Positions 17,010 to 24,996 of a stretch of DNA of 48,440 bases are shown in pieces; the first letter of the stretch is position 1, and each line of letters begins with the position of its first letter. The stretch is from assembly GCA_910588315.1 (NCBI GenBank), contig CAJUQF010000005.1, positions 1 through 48,440 of the forward strand, read 5' to 3'. Origin of the DNA: an uncultured Christensenellaceae bacterium (GTDB taxonomy: Bacteria; Bacillota; Clostridia; Christensenellales; Pumilibacteraceae). The translations under genes were made by a program, and so were the position numbers. The notes under the pieces were generated by a model that worked only from the letters and a program-made list of their open reading frames with translations, made no database searches and had not been told where the DNA came from.

Positions 17010-17473
17010 TGTTAAGTCCCAACAAAGTCAAGCACCGCAGAGTTCAGCGCGGCAGAATGAAAGGCAAAGCTACTCGCGGCAATAAGATATCATACGGCGA
17101 GTTCGCGCTTGTCAGCGAGGATCCGGGTAGGATCACATCCAACCAGATAGAGGCGGCTCGTGTCGCTATGACTCGTTACACCAAGCGCGGCGGTAAAGTT
17201 TGGATAGACATTTTCCCGCACAAACCGTATTCCAAAAAGCCCGCAGACACCCGTATGGGTAGCGGTAAAGGCGCTCCGGAATATTGGGCGGCGGTAGTTA
17301 AACCGGGAACGGTAATGTTCGAAATGGCGGGCGTTGCCGAAGCGGTTGCAAGAGAGGCGCTCCGCCTTGCGTCGTACAAGCTCCCCGTTCGCTGCAAGAT
17401 CGCAAAGAAGGGTGAACCCGGTTACGAGGACGATACGGCGCCTGTAAACGAAACGGCAAAGGAGGTTGAATAA
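17009..17473 (+). CDS. rplP: 50S ribosomal protein L16
   Basis: L16 helps position A-site tRNA. I start it at the ATG overlapping the rpsC stop (154 residues, beginning MLSPNKVKHRRVQRGRMKGK). An in-frame extension to 16934 lies inside rpsC and is rejected. Core blocks are GRITSNQIEAARVAMTRYTK, WIDIFPHKPYSKKPADTRMG and GKGAPEYWAAVVKPGTVMFE. The C terminus carries about ten extra acidic residues (GYEDDTAPVNETAKEVE) beyond many homologues. Its stop overlaps rpmC by one base. Confidence 0.96.
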   Translation: MLSPNKVKHRRVQRGRMKGKATRGNKISYGEFALVSEDPGRITSNQIEAARVAMTRYTKRGGKVWIDIFPHKPYSKKPADTRMGSGKGAPEYWAAVVKPGTVMFEMAGVAEAVAREALRLASYKLPVRCKIAKKGEPGYEDDTAPVNETAKEVE

Positions 17474-17679
17474 TGAAAGAGAAAGTTCACGAGTTAAGAG
17501 ACGACGAATTACAGGAAAAGCTCGCGTCGCTCAAAACGGAGTTGTTTAACCTCAGGTTTTCCAACGCGACGGGACAGCTTGCCAATCCCTTGCAGATCCA
17601 GAATGTCAGACGCGACATCGCGCGCGTAAAGACGGTTATAAGAGAGCGCGAGATCCGCGCCGCCAAGGAGGCCAAGTAA
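17473..17679 (+). CDS. rpmC: 50S ribosomal protein L29
   Basis: Small helical-hairpin protein near the tunnel exit, next to L23. The 68 residues show LRDDELQEKLASLKTELFNL and RFSNATGQLANPLQIQNVRR, then DIARVKTVIRERE, matching the family. It is coupled to both neighbours by one-base TAATG overlaps (rplP stop and rpsQ start). Confidence 0.95.
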   Translation: MKEKVHELRDDELQEKLASLKTELFNLRFSNATGQLANPLQIQNVRRDIARVKTVIREREIRAAKEAK

Positions 17680-17936
17680 TGGAAGAGCGTAACGACAGAA
17701 AGACGCGCGAAGGCATCGTCGTTTCCGATAAAATGGATAAAACGGTCGTCGTTTCGATCGTCGAAAAATATAAACATCCGCTTTATAAAAAGACGGTCAC
17801 GCGCACCAAAAAATTCAAAGCCCACGACGAAAACAACGAGTGCGGCATCGGCGACAGAGTGGAGATCACCGAGACCCGTCCCATATCCAAAGACAAGTGC
17901 TGGCGGGTAAGCAAGATCATTGAAAAAGCCAAATAA
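17679..17936 (+). CDS. rpsQ: 30S ribosomal protein S17
   Basis: Primary 16S rRNA-binding OB-fold protein. The 85 residues have the typical GIVVSDKMDKTVVVSIVEKY, HPLYKKTVTRTKKFKAHDE and GDRVEITETRPISKDKCWRV blocks. It is coupled to rpmC upstream. Unusually, it is not followed directly by rplN: a 358-base gap with a structured repeat element starts at its stop codon. Confidence 0.96.
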   Translation: MEERNDRKTREGIVVSDKMDKTVVVSIVEKYKHPLYKKTVTRTKKFKAHDENNECGIGDRVEITETRPISKDKCWRVSKIIEKAK

Positions 17937-18294
17937 CCAAAACGCGTATAGCTCGCGTGATGCGCGCTACGCTTGGCTCGGCGGCTTGGTTACGTAGGTC
18001 GAACTACGCGCCCGTCGCCGCCGCACCAACTGTTGCGCACCTGACGCGGCTCTCCGCGCTTCGAGACAAAAGCATGCGTCGCAATACGAACTACGAGTTC
18101 ATCGTGCGGCGGTCGCGTACCGAACTTACGGACTTACGTTCTTGCGACTGAGATTTTGCATGAATTAACGGCGAAACAGTTTTGCGATACAGGTTCGAAA
18201 AACCGTAACAGAGAACACTACGTTCCATATAAAGAGTGGCGATGCCCGGGGATACGGGTAACTGCTCTATCAAACAAGGAGAACATGAGTAATC
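17937..18294. other. 358-base insertion-like gap between rpsQ and rplN
   Basis: These two genes are normally separated by a few tens of bases. The gap holds stem-loop element copy A (17943-18058). A second inverted-repeat structure follows with perfect outer arms GTCGCAA/TTGCGAC enclosing GAACT/AGTTC. The rplN ribosome binding site AAGGAG is at 18276-18281. A 64-codon ORF across it has no ribosome binding site and is not believed. Confidence 0.8.
17943..18058 (+). repeat. Interspersed stem-loop element, copy A
   Basis: Nested helices: outer CGCG/CGCG pairs (17943-17946 with 18055-18058, 17954-17957 with 18045-18048), inner CGGCGGC/GCCGCCG (17979-17985 with 18017-18023) and apical CGTAG/CTACG (17993-17997 with 18004-18008) with hexaloop GTCGAA. 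The internal loop is TTGGTTA on the 5' side and CGCCCGTC on the 3' side. It begins just after the rpsQ stop. Confidence 0.85.
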
Positions 18295-18663
18295 ATGATA
18301 CAACCCCAATCATATCTGAAAGTCGCCGACAATACCGGCGCGAAAGAAATAATGTGTATACAGGTCATGGGCGGCTCGATCCGTAAGAGCGGAAACATCG
18401 GCGATATCATCACCGCGTCCGTAAAATCCGCTCAGCCCGGCGGCACCGTCAAAAAAGGCGACGTCGTTAAGGCCGTTATCGTGCGTACGCATCAAGGCAT
18501 CAACCGTCCGGACGGCTCGCATATTCGTTTCGACGATAATGCGGCAGTTATAATAGACAATCAAAAGCAACCGCGCGGCACCCGTATATTCGGGCCGATA
18601 GCGCGCGAATTGCGTGACCGCGACTTCACAAAGATTATATCTTTGGCGCCGGAAGTACTGTAA
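18295..18663 (+). CDS. rplN: 50S ribosomal protein L14
   Basis: L14 forms an intersubunit bridge with h14 of 16S rRNA. The 122 residues are canonical: MIQPQSYLKVADNTGAKEIM, KKGDVVKAVIVRT and GTRIFGPIARELRDRDFTKI. The ribosome binding site AAGGAG is 13 bases away, rather far; a nearer ATG at 18285 is in another frame and leads nowhere. It is the first gene of the spc part of the cluster, after the insertion-like gap, and rplX follows after 13 bases. Confidence 0.96.
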   Translation: MIQPQSYLKVADNTGAKEIMCIQVMGGSIRKSGNIGDIITASVKSAQPGGTVKKGDVVKAVIVRTHQGINRPDGSHIRFDDNAAVIIDNQKQPRGTRIFGPIARELRDRDFTKIISLAPEVL

Positions 18664-18676
18664 CGGAGGAACCGGT

Positions 18677-19171
18677 ATGAACAATCTCAATGTCAGAAAA
18701 GGCGATAATGTCAAAGTTTTGACCGGTAAAGACAAGGGCAAGACCGGCAAAGTGCTTGCTACCGAACCCTCGACCGGCAAAGTGCTTGTGGAAGGCGTCA
18801 ATATCGCGACTCATCATATCAAAGCGCGGTCGGCGACCGAACAGGGCGGCAGAAAGAAAGTGGAAGCTCCGCTCGACAGTAGCAACGTGCAAATAATTTG
18901 CCCGTCCTGCGGCAAGAGCGTTCGCGCTCGTCACCAAGTCATAGATAACAAGAACGCGCGCGTATGCGCCAAGTGCGGCGCAAGCCTCGACGTTTCGCTC
19001 AAAGCGGATAAGGCCGATAAGAAAGCCAAGAAAACCGCGAGCAAAGCCAAGAAGGACGACGGCGCGGAAAAGAAGCCTGCGGCAAAGAAAGCGCCGGCTA
19101 AAAAAACCGCGACCAAAGCGGAAGATAATCAAGTTCCCGTCGAAGCGACTTCGGACGGTAAAACAGAGTAA
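18677..19171 (+). CDS. rplX: 50S ribosomal protein L24 with long C-terminal tail
   Basis: L24 is an assembly initiator with a KOW domain (VRKGDNVKVLTGKDKGKTGK, residues 6-25) that binds 23S rRNA near the tunnel exit. A zinc-ribbon-like segment follows, with cysteines at 75, 78, 97 and 100 (CPSCGK and CAKCGA). The protein has 164 residues against about 105 in most bacteria. The excess is a Lys/Ala-rich tail from about residue 106 that looks disordered and ends acidic. The start is the ATG after GGAGG; an upstream extension inside rplN is rejected. rplE follows after 13 bases. Confidence 0.94.
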   Translation: MNNLNVRKGDNVKVLTGKDKGKTGKVLATEPSTGKVLVEGVNIATHHIKARSATEQGGRKKVEAPLDSSNVQIICPSCGKSVRARHQVIDNKNARVCAKCGASLDVSLKADKADKKAKKTASKAKKDDGAEKKPAAKKAPAKKTATKAEDNQVPVEATSDGKTE

Positions 19172-19184
19172 GGAGTAAACGGTA

Positions 19185-19814
19185 ATGGCAGAAAAAGCAA
19201 CCAAAGCCAAGGACAAGGCACAAGGTGTTGCGACCGCAAAAGTCGGCAAACCCGTAAAATCGACAAATCCCGACAGGTACCGTCTTAAAAAACGTTACAA
19301 AGCGGAGATCGTCCCGCAGCTCATGAAAGAGCGCGGATACAAGAACGTCAACGAGGTCCCCAAGATCGAAAAGATCGTATTGAATATGCGTTTGGGCGAC
19401 ATCAAAGACAACTCCAAGAGCATTCAGCTCGCGCAGGCGGAATTGGAAGCTATAGCCGGACAAAAGAGCGTGCTTGTAAAAGCCAAAAAGTCCGTCAGTA
19501 ACTTCAAACTCCGCGAAGGGCAGTCGATCGCTATAAAGGTCACGCTCCGCGGCGAAATGGCTTACGAGTTTTTGGATCGGCTTGTTTCGATAGCGCTCCC
19601 GCGCGTTCGCGACTTTCGCGGCATTTCGGGCAAATCCTTCGACGGCAGAGGCAACTATGCGCTCGGCATCAAGGATCAGACCATATTCCCCGAAATTTCG
19701 TACGAGCTTATCGAAAAGATCCGCGGTTTCGACGTAGACGTAGTCACGACTGCGGCGACCGACGAAGAAGCAAAGCTGCTGCTGACTAAGCTCGGCATGC
19801 CGTTCAAGAATTAA
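19185..19814 (+). CDS. rplE: 50S ribosomal protein L5 with N-terminal extension
   Basis: L5 binds 5S rRNA and forms the B1b bridge with S13. The 209 residues exceed the usual 179 by a Lys/Ala-rich N-terminal arm of about 30 residues. The core then starts near RYRLKKRYKAEIVPQLMKER and contains KIEKIVLNMRLGD, GQKSVLVKAKKSVSNFKLRE, SIALPRVRDFRGISGKSFDG and NYALGIKDQTIFPEI. The ATG is well placed after AAGGAG. No internal ATG offers a better start, so the extension is probably real. It adjoins the similar tail on L24. Confidence 0.94.
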   Translation: MAEKATKAKDKAQGVATAKVGKPVKSTNPDRYRLKKRYKAEIVPQLMKERGYKNVNEVPKIEKIVLNMRLGDIKDNSKSIQLAQAELEAIAGQKSVLVKAKKSVSNFKLREGQSIAIKVTLRGEMAYEFLDRLVSIALPRVRDFRGISGKSFDGRGNYALGIKDQTIFPEISYELIEKIRGFDVDVVTTAATDEEAKLLLTKLGMPFKN

Positions 19815-19824
19815 GGAGAACATT

Positions 19825-20010
19825 ATGGCTAAAAAAGCGATGATAAATAAACAGCAAAGAACGCCTAAATACTCGACGCGCGCATACACGCGTTGCAGTC
19901 TTTGCGGTCGTCCGCACTCCGTTCTCAAAAAGTACGGTATTTGCAGAATTTGCTTTCGCGAACTTGCGTACAAGGGAGAGATCCCCGGCGTAAAGAAGTC
20001 GAGCTGGTAA
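19825..20010 (+). CDS. rpsZ: 30S ribosomal protein S14, zinc type
   Basis: The 61-residue, zinc-binding form of S14 in the 30S head. It has C24, C27, C40 and C43 in two CxxC pairs (CSLCGRPH, CRICFRELA) and ends GEIPGVKKSSW. The N terminus AKKAMINKQQRTPKYSTRAY is normal. Zinc-type S14 is usual in Firmicutes; some species also keep a zinc-free paralogue for zinc starvation, not seen here. Confidence 0.96.
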   Translation: MAKKAMINKQQRTPKYSTRAYTRCSLCGRPHSVLKKYGICRICFRELAYKGEIPGVKKSSW

Positions 20011-20024
20011 GGAGGTATTAAGTT

Positions 20025-20420
20025 ATGGTTACAACAGATCCTATCGCGGATTTGCTCACGAGAATTCGCAATGCTATTACGGCTAAGCACGAGACCGTTT
20101 CGATACCTGCGTCCAAGATGAAAAAGTCCATTGTCGACATACTTGTCGCCGAAGGTTTTGTGACGTCCGGCGAGATAGTCGAAGAGCAGGGCCACAACAA
20201 CATCAAGGTCGTACTCAAATACAGCGGCAAACAAAACGCCATTACCAATCTTAAGCGCATTTCCAAGCCCGGTCTTCGCGTATATTGCGGTTGCGAAGAT
20301 CTTCCCAAGGTTCTCGGCGGATACGGAATAGCGATAATATCCACTTCGCGCGGCGTCATGACCGACAAGAAGGCGCGCGAAAACAAAATAGGCGGCGAAG
20401 TGCTCGCCTATGTATGGTAG
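20025..20420 (+). CDS. rpsH: 30S ribosomal protein S8
   Basis: Primary 16S rRNA binder and, in some bacteria, translational repressor of the spc operon. The 131 residues have the start DPIADLLTRIRNAITAKHET, the middle KRISKPGLRVY and the end ISTSRGVMTDKKARENKIGG, all conserved. It has a GGAGG ribosome binding site, follows rpsZ by 14 bases and precedes rplF by 9. Confidence 0.97.
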   Translation: MVTTDPIADLLTRIRNAITAKHETVSIPASKMKKSIVDILVAEGFVTSGEIVEEQGHNNIKVVLKYSGKQNAITNLKRISKPGLRVYCGCEDLPKVLGGYGIAIISTSRGVMTDKKARENKIGGEVLAYVW

Positions 20421-20429
20421 GAGGCTACA

Positions 20430-20975
20430 ATGTCGAGAATAGGCAGAAAACATATCGACGTGCCGGCGGGCGTGACCGTTACTTACGAGAACGGTATCGT
20501 CACCGTCAAAGGCAAGCTCGGCGAGCTTAAACAGGAAATCAAGTGCGCGGACATAAATGTCGTTATCGGCGCGGGCGTTGTGAACGTCGAGCGTAGCAAC
20601 GATAATAAGCAGACCCGTGCATATCATGGTTTGTACCGCCAGCTTATAGCAAACATGGTACACGGCGTTCAGAATGCATTCACCAAAACGCTCATAGTTG
20701 CGGGTGTCGGTTACAAATGCGCCGTTACAGGCAACAAGCTCGTCATGAACATCGGATACTCCAAGCCGGTGGAATACACGATCCCCGCGGGCATAACCAT
20801 TACGTGTTCCGACCCGCTCACGATCGTAGTCAGCGGTATCGATAAAGAAATGGTCGGCTCGGTCGCGGCTCAGATCAAATCCAAGCGTCCGGTCGAACCG
20901 TATCACGGCTACGGCTTGCATTACAGCAACGAAGTTGTCCTCCGTAAAGAGGCCAAGACCGCGGGCAAGAAATAG
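20430..20975 (+). CDS. rplF: 50S ribosomal protein L6
   Basis: L6 lies near the factor-binding site of the 50S subunit. The 181 residues include two repeated RNA-binding-like folds, the start SRIGRKHIDVPAGVTVTYEN, and the C-terminal signature KSKRPVEPYHGYGLHYSNE. An unusually large shadow ORF lies on the opposite strand, but ribosome binding site, codon pattern and family match favour this frame. Confidence 0.97.
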   Translation: MSRIGRKHIDVPAGVTVTYENGIVTVKGKLGELKQEIKCADINVVIGAGVVNVERSNDNKQTRAYHGLYRQLIANMVHGVQNAFTKTLIVAGVGYKCAVTGNKLVMNIGYSKPVEYTIPAGITITCSDPLTIVVSGIDKEMVGSVAAQIKSKRPVEPYHGYGLHYSNEVVLRKEAKTAGKK

Positions 20976-20986
20976 GAGAGTGGCAA

Positions 20987-21355
20987 ATGATTAAGAAGAT
21001 CGATAAAAACAAAATCCGCATGAAACGCCACGCGCGTTTGCGTCATGAATTAAAAGGTACCGCTGCGCGTCCGCGCCTTGCGGTTTACCGTTCGACAAGC
21101 CATATCTATGTTCAGCTCATCGACGACGTTAAGGGTGTGACCCTTTGCAGCAGTTCGACGCTTGTAAAAGGCGCCGACATCAAAGGCAAAACCAAAACTC
21201 AGCAAGCCGAGTTCGTCGGCGGCGACGTCGCCAAAAAGGCGCAGGCTCAAGGTATTACCGAAGTTGTTTTCGATCGCGGCGGATACCTTTACACCGGCAG
21301 AGTCAAAGCTCTCGCCGACGCGGCAAGAGCTGCGGGTCTTAAATTTTGGGAGTAA
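20987..21355 (+). CDS. rplR: 50S ribosomal protein L18
   Basis: L18 binds 5S rRNA together with L5 and anchors it to the 50S. The 122 residues show RHARLRHELKGTAARPRLAV, YRSTSHIYVQLIDD, GITEVVFDRGGYLYTGRVKA and LADAARAAGLKFWE, matching the family end to end. The GGAGAG site is adequate. rpsE follows after 3 bases, so translation is probably coupled. Confidence 0.97.
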   Translation: MIKKIDKNKIRMKRHARLRHELKGTAARPRLAVYRSTSHIYVQLIDDVKGVTLCSSSTLVKGADIKGKTKTQQAEFVGGDVAKKAQAQGITEVVFDRGGYLYTGRVKALADAARAAGLKFWE

Positions 21356-21358
21356 ACT

Positions 21359-21880
21359 ATGGCACGCGAAGATTTCAGAAAGAAAAGAGAAAAAGACGTT
21401 GTCGACGACGGTATCAAAACCAAGCTCGTCACCACGAGAAGAGTCAGCAAAGTCGTTAAAGGCGGTCGTAACAGCTCGTTTGCCGCGCTTGTCGTTGCCG
21501 GCGACGGCAAGGGCAGAGTGGGTATCGGCATGGGCAAAGCCACCGAAGTTCCCGAGGCTATCAAAAAAGCGGAGCAGTCCGCGCGCCGCGATATGAAAAA
21601 GATCGCGCTCAACGGCACTGCGATCCCGCACGAAACGGTCGGCGAGTTTTCTTGCAGCAAGGTACTTCTCCGTCCCGCGCCCGAAGGTAAAGGCGTTATA
21701 GCGGGCGGAAGCGTACGTGCGGTGTTGGAGCTTTGCGGCGTTAACAACATTACTACGAAATGCTACGGTTCGCGCAACCCCATTAACGTGGTCAAGGCTA
21801 CCATGAAAGCATTGGAAAGCTTGCGCAATTTGGATCAGGTTGCGGCGTTAAGAGGGAAGACGGTCGACGAAATACTTTAA
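21359..21880 (+). CDS. rpsE: 30S ribosomal protein S5
   Basis: S5 lies near the decoding site and mRNA entry; mutations affect fidelity. The 173 residues contain the dsRNA-binding-like N domain (VVKGGRNSSFAALVVAGDGK, GRVGIGMGKATEVPEAIKKA) and the C domain (VLRPAPEGKGVIAGG written as VLLRPAPEGKGVIAGGSVRA, then AVLELCGVNNITTKCYGSRN). Its stop at 21878-21880 is immediately followed by stem-loop element copy D and a 309-base gap instead of the usual short spacer to rpmD. Confidence 0.97.
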   Translation: MAREDFRKKREKDVVDDGIKTKLVTTRRVSKVVKGGRNSSFAALVVAGDGKGRVGIGMGKATEVPEAIKKAEQSARRDMKKIALNGTAIPHETVGEFSCSKVLLRPAPEGKGVIAGGSVRAVLELCGVNNITTKCYGSRNPINVVKATMKALESLRNLDQVAALRGKTVDEIL

Positions 21881-22189
21881 TCGAGCGCGTATATGCGTCG
21901 TTAGACAAACTGCGTGCTCCTCGGCGCTCGGTCGTTTAGGACTAACTAAACTCCCGTCGCGCCTTGTCGCCGGCTGTTCGTCTAACTCGCATCTTCGCAC
22001 TCTCGGTTGACGGTTTAGCAACAGTGTCGAGCGCGTACATGCAACTTGTATCTCCGCACTCTTGAATGGCGATAAGGAAATGTCGCGCAAGCATTGTCGC
22101 TCAAAAACGCTAACGTAATCTAAATGCACCGTCTTGCTCGTATCCTACTGTAAAGTCGGGCATGAACGTGTATCAATTAGGAGAATAAT
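21881..22189. other. 309-base insertion-like gap between rpsE and rpmD
   Basis: It holds stem-loop element copy D (21883-22002). A shorter derivative at about 22030-22066 repeats the GAGCGCGTA...CGCACTC ends of D but has lost the middle. The rpmD ribosome binding site is TAGGAG. No credible ORF is present. Confidence 0.8.
21883..22002 (+). repeat. Interspersed stem-loop element, copy D
   Basis: Outer helices: GAG/CTC with GCG/CGC, ATGC/GCAT (21893-21896 with 21989-21992) and GTTAGAC/GTCTAAC (21900-21906 with 21980-21986). Inner helix GGCGC/GCGCC (21923-21927 with 21959-21963). Apical GTTTAG/CTAAAC (21934-21939 with 21946-21951), hexaloop GACTAA. Internal loop is TCGGTC/TCCCGTC. The helices differ in sequence from copies A-C, but the architecture and internal loop are the same. 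Confidence 0.85.
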
Positions 22190-22396
22190 ATGGCAAAGAA
22201 AGCTGAACAAACCGAAAATAAAAAGCTTAACGTAACGCTTGTCAAAAGCACGGCGGGACGTTTGGTAAAACAGCAGCGCACGGTAGAAGCATTGGGGCTT
22301 AAAAAGCTCCATCAGACCGTAACGGTGGAAGATACTCCCGCTATGCGCGGCATGATAAGAACGGTCAGTCACCTTGTGACCGTAGTGGAGGCTTAA
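22190..22396 (+). CDS. rpmD: 50S ribosomal protein L30
   Basis: Small 50S protein of the L30/L7 fold. The 68 residues have an N-terminal extension of about 10 residues (AKKAEQTENK) before the core LNVTLVKSTAGRLVKQQRTV, EALGLKKLHQTVTVEDTPAM and RGMIRTVSHLVTVV. TAGGAG lies before the ATG. It follows the insertion-like gap and precedes rplO by 2 bases. Confidence 0.95.
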   Translation: MAKKAEQTENKKLNVTLVKSTAGRLVKQQRTVEALGLKKLHQTVTVEDTPAMRGMIRTVSHLVTVVEA

Positions 22397-22398
22397 TT

Positions 22399-22842
22399 AT
22401 GAAAATGCATGCACTTATGCCGGCAGACGGCTCTCATACCAAAGCCAAACGTTTGGGTCGCGGTATAGGCTCCGGTCTGGGAAAGACGTCCGGTAAGGGT
22501 CACAAAGGTCAGTGGGCGCGCAGCGGCGGCGGCGTTCGTCCCGGATTCGAGGGCGGACAGATCACGCTTATGCGCAGACTTCCCAAGCGCGGGTTCAACA
22601 ATAAATTCCAAAAGGAATTTTCCGTCATCAACATCGACAAGCTCAATATGTTCGACGACGGCACCGTTGTCGATCTTAAACTCCTTGTCGAGGCGGGCGT
22701 AGTCAAAAAAGTCGAAGCATACGGACTTAAGGTCTTGGGCGACGGCGAGATCACCAAAAAGCTTACCGTCAAAGCGGCTAAGTTTACGGCGTCCGCAAAA
22801 GAAAAGATCGAAAAAGCGGGCGGCACGGTCGAGGTCATTTAA
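22399..22842 (+). CDS. rplO: 50S ribosomal protein L15
   Basis: L15 is a late-assembly 50S protein. The 147 residues begin with the glycine/arginine-rich RNA-binding arm (KRLGRGIGSGLGKTSGKGHK, GQWARSGGGVRPGFEGGQIT, LMRRLPKRGF) and end with the globular LKVLGDGEITKKLTVKAAKF and AGGTVEVI. The stop is directly abutted by the secY ATG. Confidence 0.97.
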   Translation: MKMHALMPADGSHTKAKRLGRGIGSGLGKTSGKGHKGQWARSGGGVRPGFEGGQITLMRRLPKRGFNNKFQKEFSVINIDKLNMFDDGTVVDLKLLVEAGVVKKVEAYGLKVLGDGEITKKLTVKAAKFTASAKEKIEKAGGTVEVI

Positions 22843-24144
22843 ATGTTTGAAACGCTAAAAAACGCTTTCAAAAATAAAGATGTGCGCAAAAAGATTCTGA
22901 TCACGCTTGCGCTTCTCTTTATTTATAGGCTTGGGTGCTGGGTCCCCATTCCGGGCATTGATGCGGTGACGTATCAAAGCAATTCCGGTGCGGACGGACT
23001 TTTGGGGCTTTTGAACGGTATTACGGGAAGCGCGCTCCAAAACGGCGCACTGTTTGCTATCGGTATAACGCCGTATATCAATGCGTCGATTATTTTGCAA
23101 CTGCTTACAGTAGCGATCCCGCGCCTTCAGGAATACCAAAAGCAGGGCGACGAAGGAAAGCGGAAAATAACGCAGATCACGCGTTATATAACCCTTATAC
23201 TTGCGCTTGCGCAAGCGGTGGGCGTAACCATATCGTTCCAACGCGCCGGCGCTATTTCGTCGACGGTATTCGGACCGATGAATCAAGAGTGGCTCATTTG
23301 CATGTTTGTAGCGGTACTCATGATAATGGGTTCGATGCTTACGATGTGGTTGGGCGAGCGTATCACCGACTACGGCATCGGTAACGGTATAAGCCTTTTG
23401 ATCTTTGTCGGTATCATCTCGTCCGCGGGACAGGCTATCGTCGGTTCTATTCAGAGCGCAGTGGGCGGCGACGAAATGGCTATATGGCAGCTTTTGGGCT
23501 TTGTCATCATGGTAGTCGCGGTATTCATGCTCATCGTTTTTGTCGATAACTCCGAACGCCGGGTACCCGTGCAGTATGCCAAACAGATAAAAGGCAGAAA
23601 GCAGTACGGCGGACAAAGCACTTTCATTCCGATCAAGCTCAATGCCAGCGGCGTCATGCCGATAATCTTCGCTACGGCGCTCATCACTTTCCCGCAAATG
23701 ATAGCACAGCTCGTCGCACCTACAAGTAGTTTCTATATTTGGTGGTCGACATGGCTGGGCGCGGGCAGTTGGATATATGCGATACTCGTAGCGCTGCTCA
23801 TACTCTTCTTCTCGTATTTCTACGCGTCGATAGAGTTTAACCCCGAAGATATTTCGCGCAATATACAGCAGTACGGCGGCTTTATCAACGGAATACGTCC
23901 GGGCAAGCCGACGACCGAATATCTCTCGCGCATATCCAAGCGGCTCACGCTTTTCGGCGCTATATTCCTTGCGTTTATCGCGCTTGTCCCGTCGGTCATA
24001 TTCGCCGCGGTTCTCGGCAGCGATTCGCTCGTTAACGCTTTCTCGGCGACCGGTATGTTGATCGTAGTTTCGGTCGCACTCGAATTCGAAAAACAGTTGC
24101 AGAGTCAGTTAATGATGAAGCAGTATAAAGGCTTCTTAAAGTAG
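22843..24144 (+). CDS. secY: Protein translocase subunit SecY
   Basis: Channel subunit of the Sec translocon in the cytoplasmic membrane. The 433 residues contain ten membrane segments. They include the N-terminal KKILITLALLFIYRLG, the plug region PGIDAV and GLLGLLNGITG, GITPYINASIILQLL (TM2), and the SecA/ribosome contact loops (RRVPVQYAKQIKGRKQYGGQ and ISRNIQQYGGFINGIRPGKP). The start abuts the rplO stop, so the two are co-translated. Its stop lies at the edge of stem-loop element E. Confidence 0.98.
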   Translation: MFETLKNAFKNKDVRKKILITLALLFIYRLGCWVPIPGIDAVTYQSNSGADGLLGLLNGITGSALQNGALFAIGITPYINASIILQLLTVAIPRLQEYQKQGDEGKRKITQITRYITLILALAQAVGVTISFQRAGAISSTVFGPMNQEWLICMFVAVLMIMGSMLTMWLGERITDYGIGNGISLLIFVGIISSAGQAIVGSIQSAVGGDEMAIWQLLGFVIMVVAVFMLIVFVDNSERRVPVQYAKQIKGRKQYGGQSTFIPIKLNASGVMPIIFATALITFPQMIAQLVAPTSSFYIWWSTWLGAGSWIYAILVALLILFFSYFYASIEFNPEDISRNIQQYGGFINGIRPGKPTTEYLSRISKRLTLFGAIFLAFIALVPSVIFAAVLGSDSLVNAFSATGMLIVVSVALEFEKQLQSQLMMKQYKGFLK

Positions 24145-24378
24145 GTCGTCTTCGACTGTTGTCGCTACACAATCTTGTGGTAATTTTCGGCGATAGCGGC
24201 GTTAATTCTCCTGGACGTAGCGCTGCTACGACTTCGTCGAATTGCCTTGCTCTCGCACGAAAATTCCTCGCAATCTTATGTAGTTCAACACTCTCAGCCG
24301 ACCTTGGACGCTCAAATCCAAAAAGACAAGATAAACGACCACTAATTCTGTATTCCGCATTAGCTAAGGGAGTAATAA
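24145..24378. other. 234-base gap between secY and adk
   Basis: Mostly occupied by stem-loop element copy E (24165-24283), then about 95 bases with the adk ribosome binding site (GGGAG). No ORF is believed here. Confidence 0.75.
24165..24283 (+). repeat. Interspersed stem-loop element, copy E (divergent)
   Basis: Outer CTACA/TGTAG (24165-24169 with 24279-24283) and AATTTTCG/CGAAAATT (24182-24189 with 24258-24265). Inner AATTC/GAATT (24204-24208 with 24239-24243) stacked on GGC/GCC. Apical CGTAGC/GCTACG (24216-24221 with 24225-24230). The internal loop keeps the 7 plus 8 base geometry (TCCTGGA and ACTTCGTC), and CGTC is conserved. The helix sequences are unlike the other copies. Confidence 0.75.
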
Positions 24379-24996
24379 ATGAATCTCATAATCATGGGAG
24401 CGCCTGGCAGCGGCAAAGGCACGCAGGCGGCGATCATATGTAAGACGCACAATATACCGCACATATCCACAGGCGATCTGTTGCGCAAAAACATTGCGGA
24501 CGGCACCGAGCTCGGTAAAAAAGCCAAGGAGTTCATGGATGCGGGCAAGCTCGTTCCGGACGATCTGGTGATCGCGCTGTTGAAAAACAGGATAAGCGAA
24601 GCCGATTGCAAAAACGGATTTCTTCTCGACGGATTCCCGCGCACCAAGGCACAGGCGGACGCGCTTGCGGAGATAGTCGATATCGATATCGCACTCAATC
24701 TCATTACGGATCTTAACAAGCTTGCGGATCGCATGGCAAGCCGCAGAGTATGTCTCAAATGCGGATTCACCACCAGCGCGCAGGATGCGCCGGACGGGAT
24801 ATGCAAGGCATGCGGCGACAAACTCGTCATTCGCGACGACGACAAGCGCGAAGTCGTGGAGAACAGACTCAAAGTTTACGAAGCCAACACCGCGCCGCTC
24901 GTCGAGTATTACGAGCAGAAGGGCTTGCTCAAAGCGGTGGACGGCATGCAGTCCATAGAGGCTGTAAACGCCGCGATCGAGGCGGCGCTTAAATGA
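24379..24996 (+). CDS. adk: Adenylate kinase
   Basis: Interconverts ATP plus AMP with two ADP. The 205 residues have the P-loop GAPGSGKGTQ (8-17), the AMP-binding HISTGDLLR and GFLLDGFPRTKAQ, and a zinc-type LID domain with two CxxC pairs (CLKCGF and CKACGD), as usual in Gram-positives. The stop overlaps the map start by four bases (ATGA). It is conserved as part of the spc operon, after secY. Confidence 0.97.
   Translation: MNLIIMGAPGSGKGTQAAIICKTHNIPHISTGDLLRKNIADGTELGKKAKEFMDAGKLVPDDLVIALLKNRISEADCKNGFLLDGFPRTKAQADALAEIVDIDIALNLITDLNKLADRMASRRVCLKCGFTTSAQDAPDGICKACGDKLVIRDDDKREVVENRLKVYEANTAPLVEYYEQKGLLKAVDGMQSIEAVNAAIEAALK

Noticed and set aside
17957..18151. 64-codon ORF in the rpsQ-rplN gap
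   Set aside because: No ribosome binding site; it is a reading frame through the stem-loop element, and other copies break it.
19098..20921. 607-codon minus-strand ORF
   Set aside because: Lies exactly opposite rplE, rpsZ, rpsH and rplF; no ribosome binding site, no domain, and arises from codon bias of the real genes.
24159..24443. 94-codon ORF in the secY-adk gap
   Set aside because: Overlaps the adk start and the structured element; no ribosome binding site.
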